A stretch of 64,000 nucleotides of DNA, taken from NCBI RefSeq assembly GCF_026151205.1, contig NC_087072.1:1167375-1231374 (forward strand), in the 5' to 3' direction. This document shows positions 35,970-47,700 of the stretch, one piece after another. Under the pieces are notes generated by a model. The model was not told where the DNA came from and searched no databases. It was given only the letters and a program-made list of their open reading frames with translations. The stretch comes from Bolinopsis microptera (Eukaryota; Ctenophora; Tentaculata; Lobata; Bolinopsidae). Position 1 is the stretch's first letter. Each line of letters begins with the position of its first letter. A program made the translations under genes and the position numbers.

Positions 35970-36104
35970 GTAATGAATTGATATATTATTAAAGCAAACA
36001 AAATTGATAAAATATGATTGAAGCAATAAATGAATCGAAAAATGATTAAAGCAAAAAATGAGTCAATAAATAGAGTTTGAATATGCAAAAGTATTAAGTT
36101 TTGG

Positions 36105-36791
36105 TTGATTATCCTCTTACGCTTGCAGAGTTGCAGATTATCCTCCTACGTCAGGATCCTCCTACGTCAGGATCCTCCTACGTCAGGATTCTTTAACAAT
36201 GATCTTGAACTACCTACAGCATTGAGTGATGTAAAAATGCAAAAGCTTGTAGTTTTGGGTAGTGATTGTAGTCAAAAAAGACACCGGGCCACGGTTATTG
36301 AAATTATACTAAAAATAAAACTGGGTGTCAAAGATCTTCAAGGTGGGTGCTACTTGTGATGAACTTTAGAAGGATGGGATGGTAATACTCGGTCTGGCCG
36401 TCTGGAAGCCCATAGAATTCCAGTTCAGAAACCGAGTAAGGAGGTACGGCTACTGATGAGACAGAGAAGCCTCCTTAAAGTTTATTTGGGGTAGAAACGA
36501 CATCTGGGTCCCTACCGTACCCTCTCACAAGATTATTTTCAATTTTCTTGTTGTGTTCCACAAATATATGATGAAATTCATATTGATATTCATATAGTCC
36601 GTTGAATCGTTTAATCCGTTTAATACTATGTATTGGTAAAGACTGTTATAAAACATTATTCACCACAAAATTCAAAAATGTTGTAACGTTGTTCCAAATC
36701 AATATAAACTAGGAAAGCCCTCATGCTTCCTAGACGGCTGACCACTTCTCCCTTTTTTAGAGAAACATACACGGGAACCTATGCATGGTAG
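36105..36791. other. Sequence between microsatellite and nested element, no gene seen
   Basis: It contains a short triplicated motif 'atcctcctacgtcagg' at 36138-36188. No frame could be assigned. Confidence 0.5.
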
Positions 36792-36797
36792 AGCACC

Positions 36798-36834
36798 AGC
36801 GCTTGTCCTACGTGCGGCGACGGAGAGGAAACTG
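36798..36834 (+). pseudogene. Older LINE C-terminus, 5' piece (split by the nested element)
   Basis: The frame reads 'SACPTCGDGEET' up to 36834 and continues on the other side of the insertion at 41176 as 'ETVSHFLGQFPAIAEIRGKY'. Together these give the CxxC...H-F-L pattern of a LINE C-terminus. A stop lies just upstream (36789-36791). Confidence 0.65.
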
Positions 36835-36837
36835 GTT

Positions 36838-37040
36838 CACGTACTGTAGTGCGACACGTACTCTAGTGCGACACGTACCCTAGTGCGAAACCTCCAAGAT
36901 CGGCACTGTCGCAGTAGAGTACGCTACCTGGATCGTAGTGCGACACGTACCCTAGTGCGACAGAGAATTTTCAAGGCCGACACTGTCGCACTACAGTGCG
37001 CTACCTGGACTGTAGTGCGACACGAACTAAAGTGCGACAA
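36838..37040. repeat. Terminal array of tagtgcgacacgtac repeats, left
   Basis: About eight units, direct or inverted: 'gtagtgcgacacgtactcta', 'cctagtgcgacacg' and others, with two stretches 'gctacctggatcg'-like between them. Each unit is partly palindromic (GTGCGAC/GTCGCAC). Confidence 0.8.
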
Positions 37041-37189
37041 AACACTTTGCACATTCAATAGAAATTTTACTTTCCATTTTTAATGACAAGAGTGTAGTCG
37101 TGTATGAGTAATGGGGTTAAATATAAAATCAAAGATTGCAATCATAATATTCAATTCAAAATCATTGCATATGAACTTGTTATCCCAAT

Positions 37190-40100
37190 TTGGCCCCAAA
37201 GGTTTTGCTCTATTACGGGTAAACCTAGGATGCTGCAGATTCAACTCTGTACATTCAGACCGTCTGTGCGTGGTGAAGAGCCACATCCTGCTCGAGGTGG
37301 GGCTGCATGCAACTCCAGTGATGGAGTTGTAACTGAACACAGCGGATCTAGGGGTGCACCCCCGAAAAAAAGCCGGGCATCCTCAGAACAAGCCCGTGAT
37401 GATGGTGATGTGGGTTAATCAAGATGTAACAGATTCCGGAACTATGGGAGCACCATCTGTCATCTTACCGTTTTATTTACTGTATGTGGGAACATCTACT
37501 GATGAAGTAGCTATCAAGAGAGCCATTCCAGTGGCGCAGGTGGCTCACGTGTCACATAGCCAACAGAAAAGAAACATGATGAATAGTTCTTACAGCACTA
37601 GGGTATCAGCCCCTACTTTTGTTTCTGGACGAGAAGGTGGTAATGATTTCACCAACTTAAATCCGAATGGAAGGTTGGTGAATGATGAGCCTAATCAACC
37701 TGAAACACCCAACAGCATAAACGAAAACAACAAAAAAAGTTTATTTTCATGTACCGACATTACCTGGGTAGGCACTCTTAACACTAGAACGATAAGAACT
37801 ACCCAGAGGAAACTGGAGATGGTACATCTTTTCGAGAAGAGTGGCGCAGAGATTGTAGGTATCCAAGAGCACAGGATAGTTCATGAAGAGCCTGTCAGAG
37901 TAGAGAGAGTTGGCAAGAGCAGCTATCTAATTACTTCATCAGCTACTAGGAATAGGGCCCAGGCATCAGTGGGCGGAGTGGGATTCATCCTAACAAGCAA
38001 GGCTTTTGATGCAACTACGGAGATAACACCAGTGACGGAGAGAATCTTTAAGATATCTCTCAATGGGAATCCTAAACCAACCTTCGTCTGTGTCTATGGA
38101 CCTACGGAGGCAGATAGTGTAGAAGCAGCAGAAAAGTTTCATAACGATCTAAGGTGTGCAGTCTCGCAGATCCCTGCTCACAACTTCTTGGAGGTGATTG
38201 GGGATTTTAACGCTCACCTATCAAAGAGGGACGAGAATGACTGTGGTTGGTATTTCCATGAGAGAACCAACAGAAATGGGGAGCTGCTTCGGGATACTGC
38301 CCTGGAATGTAATCTGGAGATTACAAACACCAGGTTCAGAAAGAAGCGGGGAAAGATGTGGACTCACCTATCGGATGGAACCCTGAATAAGTCTCAGATA
38401 GACTTTATTCTAGTGAGGAAGAAGTGGAGGAACAGTATCAAAGACACTGAAGTCTACAGTTTCTTTAGTACATTGGGTACTGATCATAGATTTGTTTTGT
38501 CTAAGATCAAGCTATCTCTTCGACGAGCAAAAAAGCAACCCAAGAAAACCTGGTATAATTGGGGAGCACTAAAATCGGATGAAGACCTACAGAGGAGATA
38601 TGCAGTAGAAGTCAAGAATCGGTACTCTGCTTTATGCGAGCAAACCGATGAAAGTGAGGTTACGGAACTGTATGGGCATTTTGTTGATGCGATCGCTGAT
38701 ACCAACAAAGCCATACTGCCTAAGAGAGAAAAGAAGAGACGTGACGATTTCGCGGGTGATCAGCGAGTTCAAAACGTGCGTACAGCGTTGCAGCAAGCAG
38801 AGACTGTCTATCACCGGGATCCTAGTGAAGACAGTCGACTGTCTGTTAACGTACTTAAAACTGAACTGGATCAGGTGTACCAGGACATCTTTGAAGAAGA
38901 TCTAGTTGCCAAGGTTAGAAGGGTCGAAATGGCTGCAGACAGATGCAAAAATAAAGAAAGTTGGAATGTCATAAATGAGATTACTGGTAGGAAGGCCAAG
39001 GGGGCAACTCAAATAAGGGGCAACGGAGCCGAAGAGAGGAAGGAAAATTGGCTTAGGCATTTCACGAATCTGTTAGGGAGTACACCTGATGTGGAAAACG
39101 AACATCCTAGGATCGAGACTCAATTTGAAGGACTCAACATCAATACAGAACCTTTTACTCTAGAGGAGCTCAAAGCTGCCAAACTCAGGATTAAAGAAGG
39201 TAAAGCACCAGGTGATGATGGTATACCACCTGAAGTCCTCAAAAGATGCGACCTGGATGAAATCGTGTTGTCCTTCTGCAACAAAGCCCTGACAGATGGT
39301 ATTGCGCCAGATCAGTGGAGGATAAGCAACATCATTCCGGTCCCCAAAAAGGGAGACTTGACAAACCCTGGAAACTGGAGGGGGATATCTTTGACTTCAC
39401 TTGTAGCAAAGACTCTTAATAGAATGGTGCTTAATAGGATCCAGCCGGCTATAGAAGGGGTACTTAGGGACACTCAGAATGGTTTTCGGGAAGGACGGTC
39501 CACTACTAGTCATATCTTGGCACTCAGAAGGATACTAGAGGGGGCTAGACAGAGAAATCTACCGGCAGCTATGGTGTTTGTTGATTTTAAGAAGGCCTTT
39601 GATTCACTTCACCGGGGAATTTTGATGCAAATACTAAAGGCCTATGGGATACCAGACAGTATTGTGGATATCATTAATCTACTCTATGTCAACACGAAGG
39701 GCAAAGTTATTACACCTGATGGGGATACTGAGCTATTTGATATCCTGGCAGGAGTTCTTCAGGGGGATACGTTAGCACCATACTTGTTCATTATAGCCCT
39801 TGACTATTGCATGAGACAAGCCTTAAGCAAGCACCCTGAAATAGGATTTACCATTAAGCCTTATAGGAGTAGGAGAGTTAAGGCGGAGAAGATATCAGAC
39901 ACTGGTTTTGCAGATGACATTGCTCTGATAGCAGATACTGTAAAGGAGGCAGAGACGCTGATGCTAGAGGTAGAAAGGGTTGCTGCTACAGTTGGACTTA
40001 GAATGAATGAAGGGAAAACCAAATTCATTACTCAGAACATCGAGAACCCTGATACCATCAAGTCCCTGGGTAACAGTACAATAGAGCATGTGGAAGACTT

Positions 40101-40734
40101 CACCTATCTGGGTTCTAGAATCAGAGACAGTGAGAGTGATATCAGGGTTAGGAAAGGAAGAGCATGGGGAGCATGCCACACACTCAAAAAACTTTGGAAT
40201 TCTAAGCTTAGAAAGTCTATCAAGATCAGAGTGTTTACAGCACTAGTGGAGTCGGTGCTACTGTACGGTTCCGAGACTTGGACAATGACGAAAAGGCTAG
40301 AGAAGATGGTTGATGGTTGCTATACGCGAATGTTAAGAATGGCCCTTAACATCAATCAATATCGAGACCATGTCAGCAACCACAGCCTGTACGGTGATCT
40401 TCCCAAAGTCAGCTCCAAGATAACCCAACGAAGGCTCAGACTTGCAGGTCATGCTCACCGACATCCGGAGCTGACACTGAACAAACTGATCCTCTGGAAG
40501 CCGAGTCATGGGCATACTAACAGGGGGCGACCTCATTTAACACTACTAGATAACCTAAAAGCAGATACTGGGCTGAAGTCAGTAGATGAGATAGCTAAAC
40601 TGATGGAGGACAGAAAGCTGTGGAGAACTGTTGTCAATGGATCTCGGGAATACCACCCGCCTTAAGTCAAGTCAAGTAAGTCATGTTGTTCGATGCTTTG
40701 GTAGAATCATCGTGACCTTATTTTTTTGGCCCAA
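37190..40734 (+). mobile_element. LINE inserted with a 23-bp target duplication
   Basis: A 23-bp direct repeat flanks the insert (37167-37189 and 40735-40757, starting 'gcatatgaacttgttatccc'). The insert has a 164-bp leader, one long frame and a 3' tail with 'aagtcaagtcaagtaag' followed by unique sequence. The clear duplication and open frame suggest a recent insertion. Confidence 0.85.
37354..40665 (+). CDS. LINE polyprotein: APE-type endonuclease and reverse transcriptase
   Basis: 1103 residues. The first ~130 have no recognised domain. Endonuclease (about 136-390): 'TLNTRTI' (Asn143), 'GIQEHRI' (Glu172), 'VIGDFNAHLS' (Asp284, Asn286), 'LGTDHRFVL' (Asp377, His378). Reverse transcriptase (about 600-900): 'IKEGKAPGDDGIPPEVL', 'NWRGISLTSLVAKTLNR', 'QNGFREGRSTTSHI', Asp744 in 'FVDFKKAFDSLHR', 'GVLQGDTLAPYLF', FADD (852-855), 'VGLRMNEGKTKF', 'DFTYLGSRI'. 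The C-terminus has 'LLYGSETWTMTKR' and 'RRLRLAGHAHRHPEL'. All catalytic residues are present, so the protein may be active. The start at 37354 is the first Met in frame; a later start near residue 75 is also possible. It differs in sequence from the other LINEs here; clade not assigned. Confidence 0.92.
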   Translation: MHPRKKAGHPQNKPVMMVMWVNQDVTDSGTMGAPSVILPFYLLYVGTSTDEVAIKRAIPVAQVAHVSHSQQKRNMMNSSYSTRVSAPTFVSGREGGNDFTNLNPNGRLVNDEPNQPETPNSINENNKKSLFSCTDITWVGTLNTRTIRTTQRKLEMVHLFEKSGAEIVGIQEHRIVHEEPVRVERVGKSSYLITSSATRNRAQASVGGVGFILTSKAFDATTEITPVTERIFKISLNGNPKPTFVCVYGPTEADSVEAAEKFHNDLRCAVSQIPAHNFLEVIGDFNAHLSKRDENDCGWYFHERTNRNGELLRDTALECNLEITNTRFRKKRGKMWTHLSDGTLNKSQIDFILVRKKWRNSIKDTEVYSFFSTLGTDHRFVLSKIKLSLRRAKKQPKKTWYNWGALKSDEDLQRRYAVEVKNRYSALCEQTDESEVTELYGHFVDAIADTNKAILPKREKKRRDDFAGDQRVQNVRTALQQAETVYHRDPSEDSRLSVNVLKTELDQVYQDIFEEDLVAKVRRVEMAADRCKNKESWNVINEITGRKAKGATQIRGNGAEERKENWLRHFTNLLGSTPDVENEHPRIETQFEGLNINTEPFTLEELKAAKLRIKEGKAPGDDGIPPEVLKRCDLDEIVLSFCNKALTDGIAPDQWRISNIIPVPKKGDLTNPGNWRGISLTSLVAKTLNRMVLNRIQPAIEGVLRDTQNGFREGRSTTSHILALRRILEGARQRNLPAAMVFVDFKKAFDSLHRGILMQILKAYGIPDSIVDIINLLYVNTKGKVITPDGDTELFDILAGVLQGDTLAPYLFIIALDYCMRQALSKHPEIGFTIKPYRSRRVKAEKISDTGFADDIALIADTVKEAETLMLEVERVAATVGLRMNEGKTKFITQNIENPDTIKSLGNSTIEHVEDFTYLGSRIRDSESDIRVRKGRAWGACHTLKKLWNSKLRKSIKIRVFTALVESVLLYGSETWTMTKRLEKMVDGCYTRMLRMALNINQYRDHVSNHSLYGDLPKVSSKITQRRLRLAGHAHRHPELTLNKLILWKPSHGHTNRGRPHLTLLDNLKADTGLKSVDEIAKLMEDRKLWRTVVNGSREYHPP

Positions 40735-41027
40735 GCATATGAACTTGTTATCCCAATCGGAGATATACCTTCATACGATGCGTGTGATAGGAATGAGGAT
40801 CATATGCTGCTTAAGAGTAACCCAGTGGATCACACACTGCATACGTGGCTTGAACTGACCCGAAAGTTATGATCAGTGGATAACTTCGAAACACGTGATG
40901 TGAACTGACGAATCGTATTCGCAAGATCAGTTCGAAATAAGTGACGTGAACCGACCCGACGAATCACTTAATGGTCCATAAGAAGGATAGGATGTGACCT
41001 GAACTTGAAAATAAGTCAGGATATTTT

Positions 41028-41172
41028 GTCGCACTAGAGTACGCTACCTGGATCGTAGTGCGACACGTACTGTAGTGCGACAGAGGGTGTTTTTGTCTGA
41101 CTTCGCACTAGAGTACGTGTCGCACTAGAGTACGTGTCGCACTAGAGTACGTGTCGCACTACAGTACGATTA
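41028..41172. repeat. Terminal array of tagtgcgacacgtac repeats, right
   Basis: Inverted relative to the left array: four successive 'gtcgcactagagtacgt' units at 41103-41168, plus 'gctacctggatcgtagtgcg' at 41043-41062. Confidence 0.8.
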
Positions 41173-41175
41173 CCA

Positions 41176-41365
41176 GGAAACTGTTTCACACTTCCTTGGA
41201 CAGTTTCCGGCTATTGCTGAAATTAGAGGTAAATATTTCCAGGACTACTACCTCTCTGTCAATGACATATTCGACAACCAACACATCACCACGATTGTCA
41301 ATTTCGCAAACCGCACCAAACGCTTAATTGTGCCGGAAGAGCTGGATCAGACCGAGGTGACTTAG
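41176..41365 (+). pseudogene. Older LINE C-terminus, 3' piece
   Basis: 'ETVSHFLGQFPAIAEIRGKY' then 'FQDYYLSVNDIFD' and 'NFANRTKRLIVPEE', stop TAG at 41363-41365. The H-F-L-G-x-x-P-A block is typical of the LINE C-terminus. The 3' untranslated part runs to about 41660 and ends in (tag)n repeats, a common LINE tail. Confidence 0.75.
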
Positions 41366-41660
41366 AGTGCTAGCTCATTTGCTATCTCGTCTTTTTTTAA
41401 TCTTCCAAACCCAGCTGGCACTTAAGCGTAACATTTTGAATGCTCTCTTCTCGTGGGCTATCTTAACCCAGCCTCTCTTTAAAAAAATGGTAGAGCACAG
41501 CAAGGCCGACCAAGATACTTGTCTATGTTACTGAAGGAAGTTGGGACCAACTCTAAAGAGGAACTGCGAACCTTGATGCGGGACAGGGATATATGGTGGG
41601 GGTTATCTGGCGTAGATCGGACTTAGTTCCGACATTATAGTAGTAGTAGTAGTATCAGCT

Positions 41661-42492
41661 GATTCGGACCGACCGCGGCCGCACTCATTCATTTAAAAAA
41701 TTGTTTATTTTTATTTCCCGTACCTCACATTATGACATTATGACTCACAGATTCGGAGCCAAAACTGCTTACTTTTGAGTTTTAAAATTCTGCGAATTCT
41801 TAAATTTTACGAAAAGATAAATTAAAAGTAAGATTACCGATCTGTTGTTTACGTTTGGTATGTGTTCTAGCTGGCAGGTAGCAATCATGATGCAGATGTC
41901 ACGTTTTAACTATAAGAAAATATCACGCCATGACTGCTTTTTCAAGTCAAGGATGAGGATCATAATGCTGGCAAGCATGACCGTCGCTTTTATATTCACA
42001 ATACTATTTACCCCCTATACTATTAATTATACCCCCTTTATTGTTTTTCAGCTGCATTAGGACTTATCGAAAGTATTTCAGCAGGTATATTTAAGTTCAA
42101 AAAATTCTAATTCAAATTGAATTAGAATTTTGTGAATATAATGGCAACGGTAATGCTTGCCAGCATTGTGACAGGGCTAGGATTGTAGTCAGAGTCATGG
42201 TTAGTCTCGGCTGGGTTATGCCTATACTATGGTTGGGGATAAGTGTTTATGTAAAACCGTTTTGTTTGGCTGCAAAATCGTATAAAACCAAGTTAAGTAA
42301 TATTATCTTTTGGACGATCGAAATAATAATATGAGGTGGCTGGTCCGGTCATCGATGTTTGAATATAACACAACTTTCAGCTGTTTTATACCCCCTCACC
42401 CTCCATCAGATACTTATCAGCTGCACAGCTATTAATATTAATATTATACAAGAGTTACGTTATTCACAATAGCTATGAAGATATACGGGTTC
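41661..42492. other. Dispersed repeats next to the palindrome axis, no gene seen
   Basis: 41955-42150 is related to 11633-11815 ('tatttaccccctatacta', 'gcaggtatatttaag') and contains a small palindrome 'ttctaattcaaattgaatta'. The 71-codon frame 41845-42060 is part of this repeat and is not considered a gene. A piece of the PLE-associated repeat ('tacgggttcctgctag') lies at 42485-42500. Confidence 0.55.
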
Positions 42493-42957
42493 CTGCTAGT
42501 TGTAATAAAGCTTATTGAATGGGAAAAGCGAGCGACCGATTTCATTCTCGAATCTCGGTATCAATTTGCATTTGCAGACGTTTATTCAAATTAATACAAT
42601 TTTCTTTTGTTAATTGGAAAAGAGACTAGACACTGGCAGCGGTCCACTCAACCCATGATTATGGGTTTTGGTCAAATTAGCTGATCTAATTTTCGACATT
42701 ATGGAAAACTAATTCGAAAAAACTGAACGGTTTTTCGAATTAGTTTTCCATAATGCGAAAATTAGATCAGCTAATTTGACCAAAACCCATAATCATGGGT
42801 TGAGTGGACCGCTGCCAGTGTCTAGTCTCTTTTCCAATTAACAAAAGAAAATTGTATTAATTTGAATAAACGTCTGCAAATGCAAATTGATACCGAGATT
42901 CGAGAATGAAATCGTCGCTCGCTTTTCCCATTCAATAAGCTTTATTACAACTAGCAG
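42493..42957. repeat. Core of the giant palindrome with single MITE arms
   Basis: Left of the axis, 'aagcttattgaatgggaaaa' to 'tgggttttggtcaaatta' is one arm of the palindromic family at 13112-13446; the mirror arm follows on the right. Between them 'ctgatctaattt' to 'ttcgaaaaaac' and its complement meet with a loop of about 5 bases at 42,724-42,728. The two sides differ by a base or two here. Confidence 0.85.
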
Positions 42958-44079
42958 GAACCCGTATATCTTCATAGCTATTGTGAATAACGTAACTCTT
43001 GTATAATATTAATATTAATAGCTGTGCAGCTGATAAGTATCTGATGGAGGGTGAGGGGGTATAAAACAGCTGAAAGTTGTGTTATATTCAAACATCGATG
43101 ACCGGACCAGCCACCTCATATTATTATTTCGATCGTCCAAAAGATAATATTACTTAACTTGGTTTTATACGATTTTGCAGCCAAACAAAACGGTTTACAT
43201 AAACACTTATCCCCAACCATAGTATAGGCATAACCCAGCCGAGACTAACCATGACTCTGACTACAATCCTAGCCCTGTCACAATGCTGGCAAGCATTACC
43301 GTTGCCATTATATTCACAAAATTCTAATTCAATTTGAATTAGAATTTTTTGAACTTAAATATACCTGCTGAAATACTTTCGATAAGTCCTAATGCAGCTG
43401 AAAAACAATAAAGGGGGTATAATTAATAGTATAGGGGGTAAATAGTATTGTGAATATAAAAGCGACGGTCATGCTTGCCAGCATTATGATCCTCATCCTT
43501 GACTTGAAAAAGCAGTCATGGCGTGATATTTTCTTATAGTTAAAACGTGACATCTGCATCATGATTGCTACCTGCCAGCTAGAACACATACCAAACGTAA
43601 ACAACAGATCGGTAATCTTACTTTTAATTTATCTTTTCGTAAAATTTAAGATTCGCAGAATTTAAAACTCAAAAGTAAGCAGTTTTGGCTCCGAATCTGT
43701 GAGTCATAATGTCATAATGTGAGGTACGGGAAATAAAAATAAACAATTTTTAAATGAATGAGTGCGGCCGCGGTCGGTCCGAATCAGCTGATACTACTAC
43801 TACTACTATAATGTCGGAACTAAGTCCGATCTACGCCAGATAACCCCCACCATATATCCCTGTCCCGCATCAAGGTTCGCAGTTCCTCTTTAGAGTTGGT
43901 CCCAACTTCCTTCAGTAACATAGACAAGTATCTTGGTCGGCCTTGCTGTGCTCACCATTTTTTAAAGAGAGGCTGTGTTAAGATAGCCCTCGAAAGAGAG
44001 CATTCAAAATGTTACGCTTTAAGTGCCAGCTGGTTTGGAAGATTAAAAAAAGACGAGATAGCAAATGATCTAGCACTCT

Positions 44080-44270
44080 AAGTCAGCCTCGGTCTGAGCC
44101 AGCTCTCCGGCACAATTAAGCGTTTGGTGCGGTTTTGCGAAATTGACAATCGTGGTGATGTGTTGGTTGTCGAATATGTCATTGACAGAGAGGTATAGTC
44201 CTGAAATATTACCTCTAATTTCAGCAATAGCCGGAAACTGTCCAAGGAAGTGTGAAACAGTTTCCTGGGA
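44080..44270 (-). pseudogene. Mirror copy of the older LINE C-terminus
   Basis: Complement of 41176-41365 with several indels; the frame is broken. Confidence 0.75.
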
Positions 44271-44784
44271 ATCGTACTGTAGTGCGACACGTACTCTAGT
44301 GCGACACGTACTCTAGTGCGACACTACTCTAGTGCGAGTCAGACAAAAACACCCTCTGTCCGCACTACAGTACGTGTCGCACTACGATCCAGGTAGCGTA
44401 CTCTAGTGCGACAAAATATCCTTACTTATTTCAAGTTCAGGGTCACATCCTATCCTTCTATGGACCATTATGTGATTCGTCGGGTCGGTTCACGTCACTT
44501 ATTTCGAACTGATCTTGCGAATACGATTCGTCAGTTCACATCACGTGTTTTCGAAGTTATCCACTGATCATAACTTTCGGGTCAGTTTCAAGCCACGTAT
44601 GCAGTGTGTGATCCTCTGGGTTACTCTTAAGCAGCATATGAACCTCATTCCTATCACACGCATCGTATGAAGGTATATCTCCGATTGGGATAACAAGTTC
44701 ATATGCTTGGCCAAAAAAAATAAGGTCACGATGATTCTACCAAAGCATCGAACAACATGACCTTACTTGACTGACTTAAGGCCG

Positions 44785-47700
44785 GGGTGGTATTCCCGAG
44801 ATCCATTGACAACAGTCTCCACAGCTTCTGTCCTCATCAGTTTAGCTATCTAATCGACGGACTTCAGCCCAGTATCTGCTTTAGGTATCTAGTAGGTTAA
44901 TGGAGGTCGCCCCCTGTTAGTTATGCCCATGACGAGGCTTCCAGAGGATCAGTTTTGTTGTTCAGTGTTCAGCTCCGATTCAGTGAGCATGACCTGACAA
45001 GTCTGAGCCTTCGTTGGGTTTATCTTGGAGCTGACTTTTGGAAAGAACACCGTACAGGCTGTGGTTGCTGACATGGTCTCGATATTGATTGATGTTAAGG
45101 CCATCTTAACATTCGCGTATAGCAACCATCTACCATCTTCCTCTAGCCTTTCGTCATTTCCAAGTCTCGAAACGTTACAGTAGCACGCGAACTCACTAGT
45201 GCTGTAACACTCTGACTGATATACTTTCTAAGCATAGAATTCAAAGTTTTTTGATGTGTGGGCCATGCTCCCCATGCTCCGTCCTTTCTAACCCTGATAT
45301 ACACTCTCACTGTCTCTGATTCTAGAACCAGATAGGTGAAGTCTTCCACATGCTCTATTTTTACTGTCCCAGGGACTTGATGGTATCAGGTTTCTCGATG
45401 TTCTGAGTAATGAATTTGGTTTTCCCTCATTCATTCTAAGTCCAACTGTACAGCAACCCTTTCTACCTCTAGCATCAGCGTCTCTGCCTCCTTTACAGGT
45501 ATCTGCTATCAGAGCAATGTCATCTGCAAAACCTTGTCTGATAGCTGCTCCGCCTTAACTCTCCTACTCCTATAAGGCTTAATGTAAATCCTATTTCAGG
45601 GTGCTTGCGTATGCTTGGTCTCATGCAATAGTCAAGGGCTATAATGAACAAGTATGGTGCTAACGTATTCCCCCTGAAGAACTCCTGCCAGGATATCAAT
45701 AGCTCAGTATCCCCAGCAGGTGTAATAACTTTGCCCTTCGTGTTGACATAGAGTAGATTAATGATATCCACAATACTGTCTGGTATCCCATAGGCCTTTA
45801 GTATTTGCATCAAAATTCCCCGTGAAGTGAATCAAAGGCCTTCTTAAAATCAACAAACACCATAGCTGCCGGTAGATTTCTCTGTCTAGGCCCCCTCTAG
45901 TATCCTTCTGAGTGCCAAGATATACTAGTAGTGGACCGTCCCTTCCCGAAAACCATTCTGAGTTCCCTAAGTACCGCCTTTCTATATAGCCGCTGACTAT
46001 TAAGCACCATTCTATTAAGAGTCTTTGCTACAAGTGAATCAAAGAATTATCCCCCTCCAGTTTCCAGGTGTCAAGTCCCCTTTTTGGGACCGGAATGATG
46101 TTTCTTTTTATTGCTTATCCCTCCACTGATCCTGGCGCAAGTACCATCTGTCGGGCGTATGTTGCAGAAGGACAACACGTTTTCATCCCAGGTCGCATCT
46201 TTTGGAGGACTTCAGGGTATACCATCATCACCTGGTGCTTTTACCTTCTTTAATCCTGAGTTTTGGCAGCTTGAGCTCCTCAAAGAGTAAAAGGTTCTGT
46301 ATTGATGTTGAGTCCTTCAAAATGAGTCTCGTCCTAGGATGTCGTTTTCCACATGAGTGGTACTCCCCCCTAACAGATCGTGGAAATGCCTAAGCCAATT
46401 TTCCTTCCTCTCTTCGGCTCCGTTGCCCCTTATTTGAGTTGCCCCTTGGCCTTCCTACAAGTAACTCATTTATGACATCCAACTTTCTTTATTTTTGCAT
46501 CTGTCTGCAGGCCATTTCGACCCTCTAACCTTGGCAACTAGATCTTCTTCAAAGATGTCCTGGTACACCTGATTCCAGTTCAGTTTTAAGTACGTTATCA
46601 GACAGTCGACTGGTCTCACTAGGATCCCGGTGATAGCAGTCTCTGCTTGCTGCAACGCTGTACGCACGTTTTGAACTCGCTGATCACCCGCGAAATCGTC
46701 ACGTCTCTTCTTTTCCTCTCTTAGGCAGTATGGCTTTGTTGGTATCAGCGATCGCATCAACAAAATGCCCATACAGTTCCGTACCTCACTTCATCGGTTT
46801 GCGCCGCATAAAGCAGAGTACCGATTCTTGACTTCTACTGCATATCTCTCTGTAGGTCTTCATCCGATTTTAGTGCTCCCCAATTATACCAGGTTTTCTT
46901 GGGTTGCTTTTTGCTCGTCGAAGAGATAGCTTGATCTTAGACATAACAAATCTATGATCAGTACCCAATGTACTTAAGAAACTGTAGACTTCAGTGTCTT
47001 TGATACTGGTGTCCTCCACTTCTTCCTCACTAGAATAAAGTCTATCTGAGACTTATTCAGGGTCCATCCAATTATATTTTAAAAAAAAAAAAAAAAAAAA
47101 CATATATTTAAAAATTTAAAAAAAAATTATTAAAATTAAAAAAAAACAGATAGGTGAGTCCACATCTTCCCGCTCTTTCTGAACGCTGGTGGTTTGTAAT
47201 CTCCAGATTACATTCCAGCAGTTATCCGAAGCAGCTCCCCATTTCTGTTGTTCTCTCATGGAAATACCAACACAGTCATTCTCGGTCCTCTTTGATAGGT
47301 GAGCGTTTAAATCCCCAATCACCTCCAAGAAGTTGTGAGCAGGATCGCGAGCAAGCTGACACGACCTCGATAGCTCATACTGTTCATCTTAAAGAAGAGT
47401 CTTTTCAGCTGCTTCTACACTATCTGCCTCCGTAGGTCCATAGACCACAGACGAAGGTTGGTTTTAGTATTCCCATTGAGAGATATCTTAAAGATTCTCT
47501 CCGTCACTGGTGTTCTCCGTAGTTGCATCAAAGCCTTGCGTTTTTTAGATGAATCCACTCCGCCTCACTGATGCCTGGGCCCTTTATTCCTAGTACTGAT
47601 GAAGTAATTAGATAGCTGCCTTGCCAACTCCTCTCCTACTCTGACAGGCTCTTCCTGAACATCCTGTGCTCTTGGATACCTCCAGTCTTCTGCGCCACTC

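Larger units (their letters stand above)
36835..41175. mobile_element. DNA element with inverted terminal repeat arrays, 8-bp target duplication, split by a LINE
   Basis: Both sides carry GGAAACTG as direct repeats (36827-36834 and 41176-41183). The terminal arrays are inverted copies built from 'tagtgcgacacgtac' units. Without the inserted LINE (37190-40734) and its duplication the element is about 0.77 kb and has no coding frame, so it is a non-autonomous DNA transposon. The outermost bases of the two ends do not match well, so the exact termini are uncertain. An 8-bp duplication fits hAT-like and several other superfamilies. Confidence 0.75.

Noticed and set aside
41845-42060. 71-codon frame identical in both arms
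   Set aside because: It lies in a dispersed repeat also found near 11.7 kb without the frame; identity only reflects the mirror.
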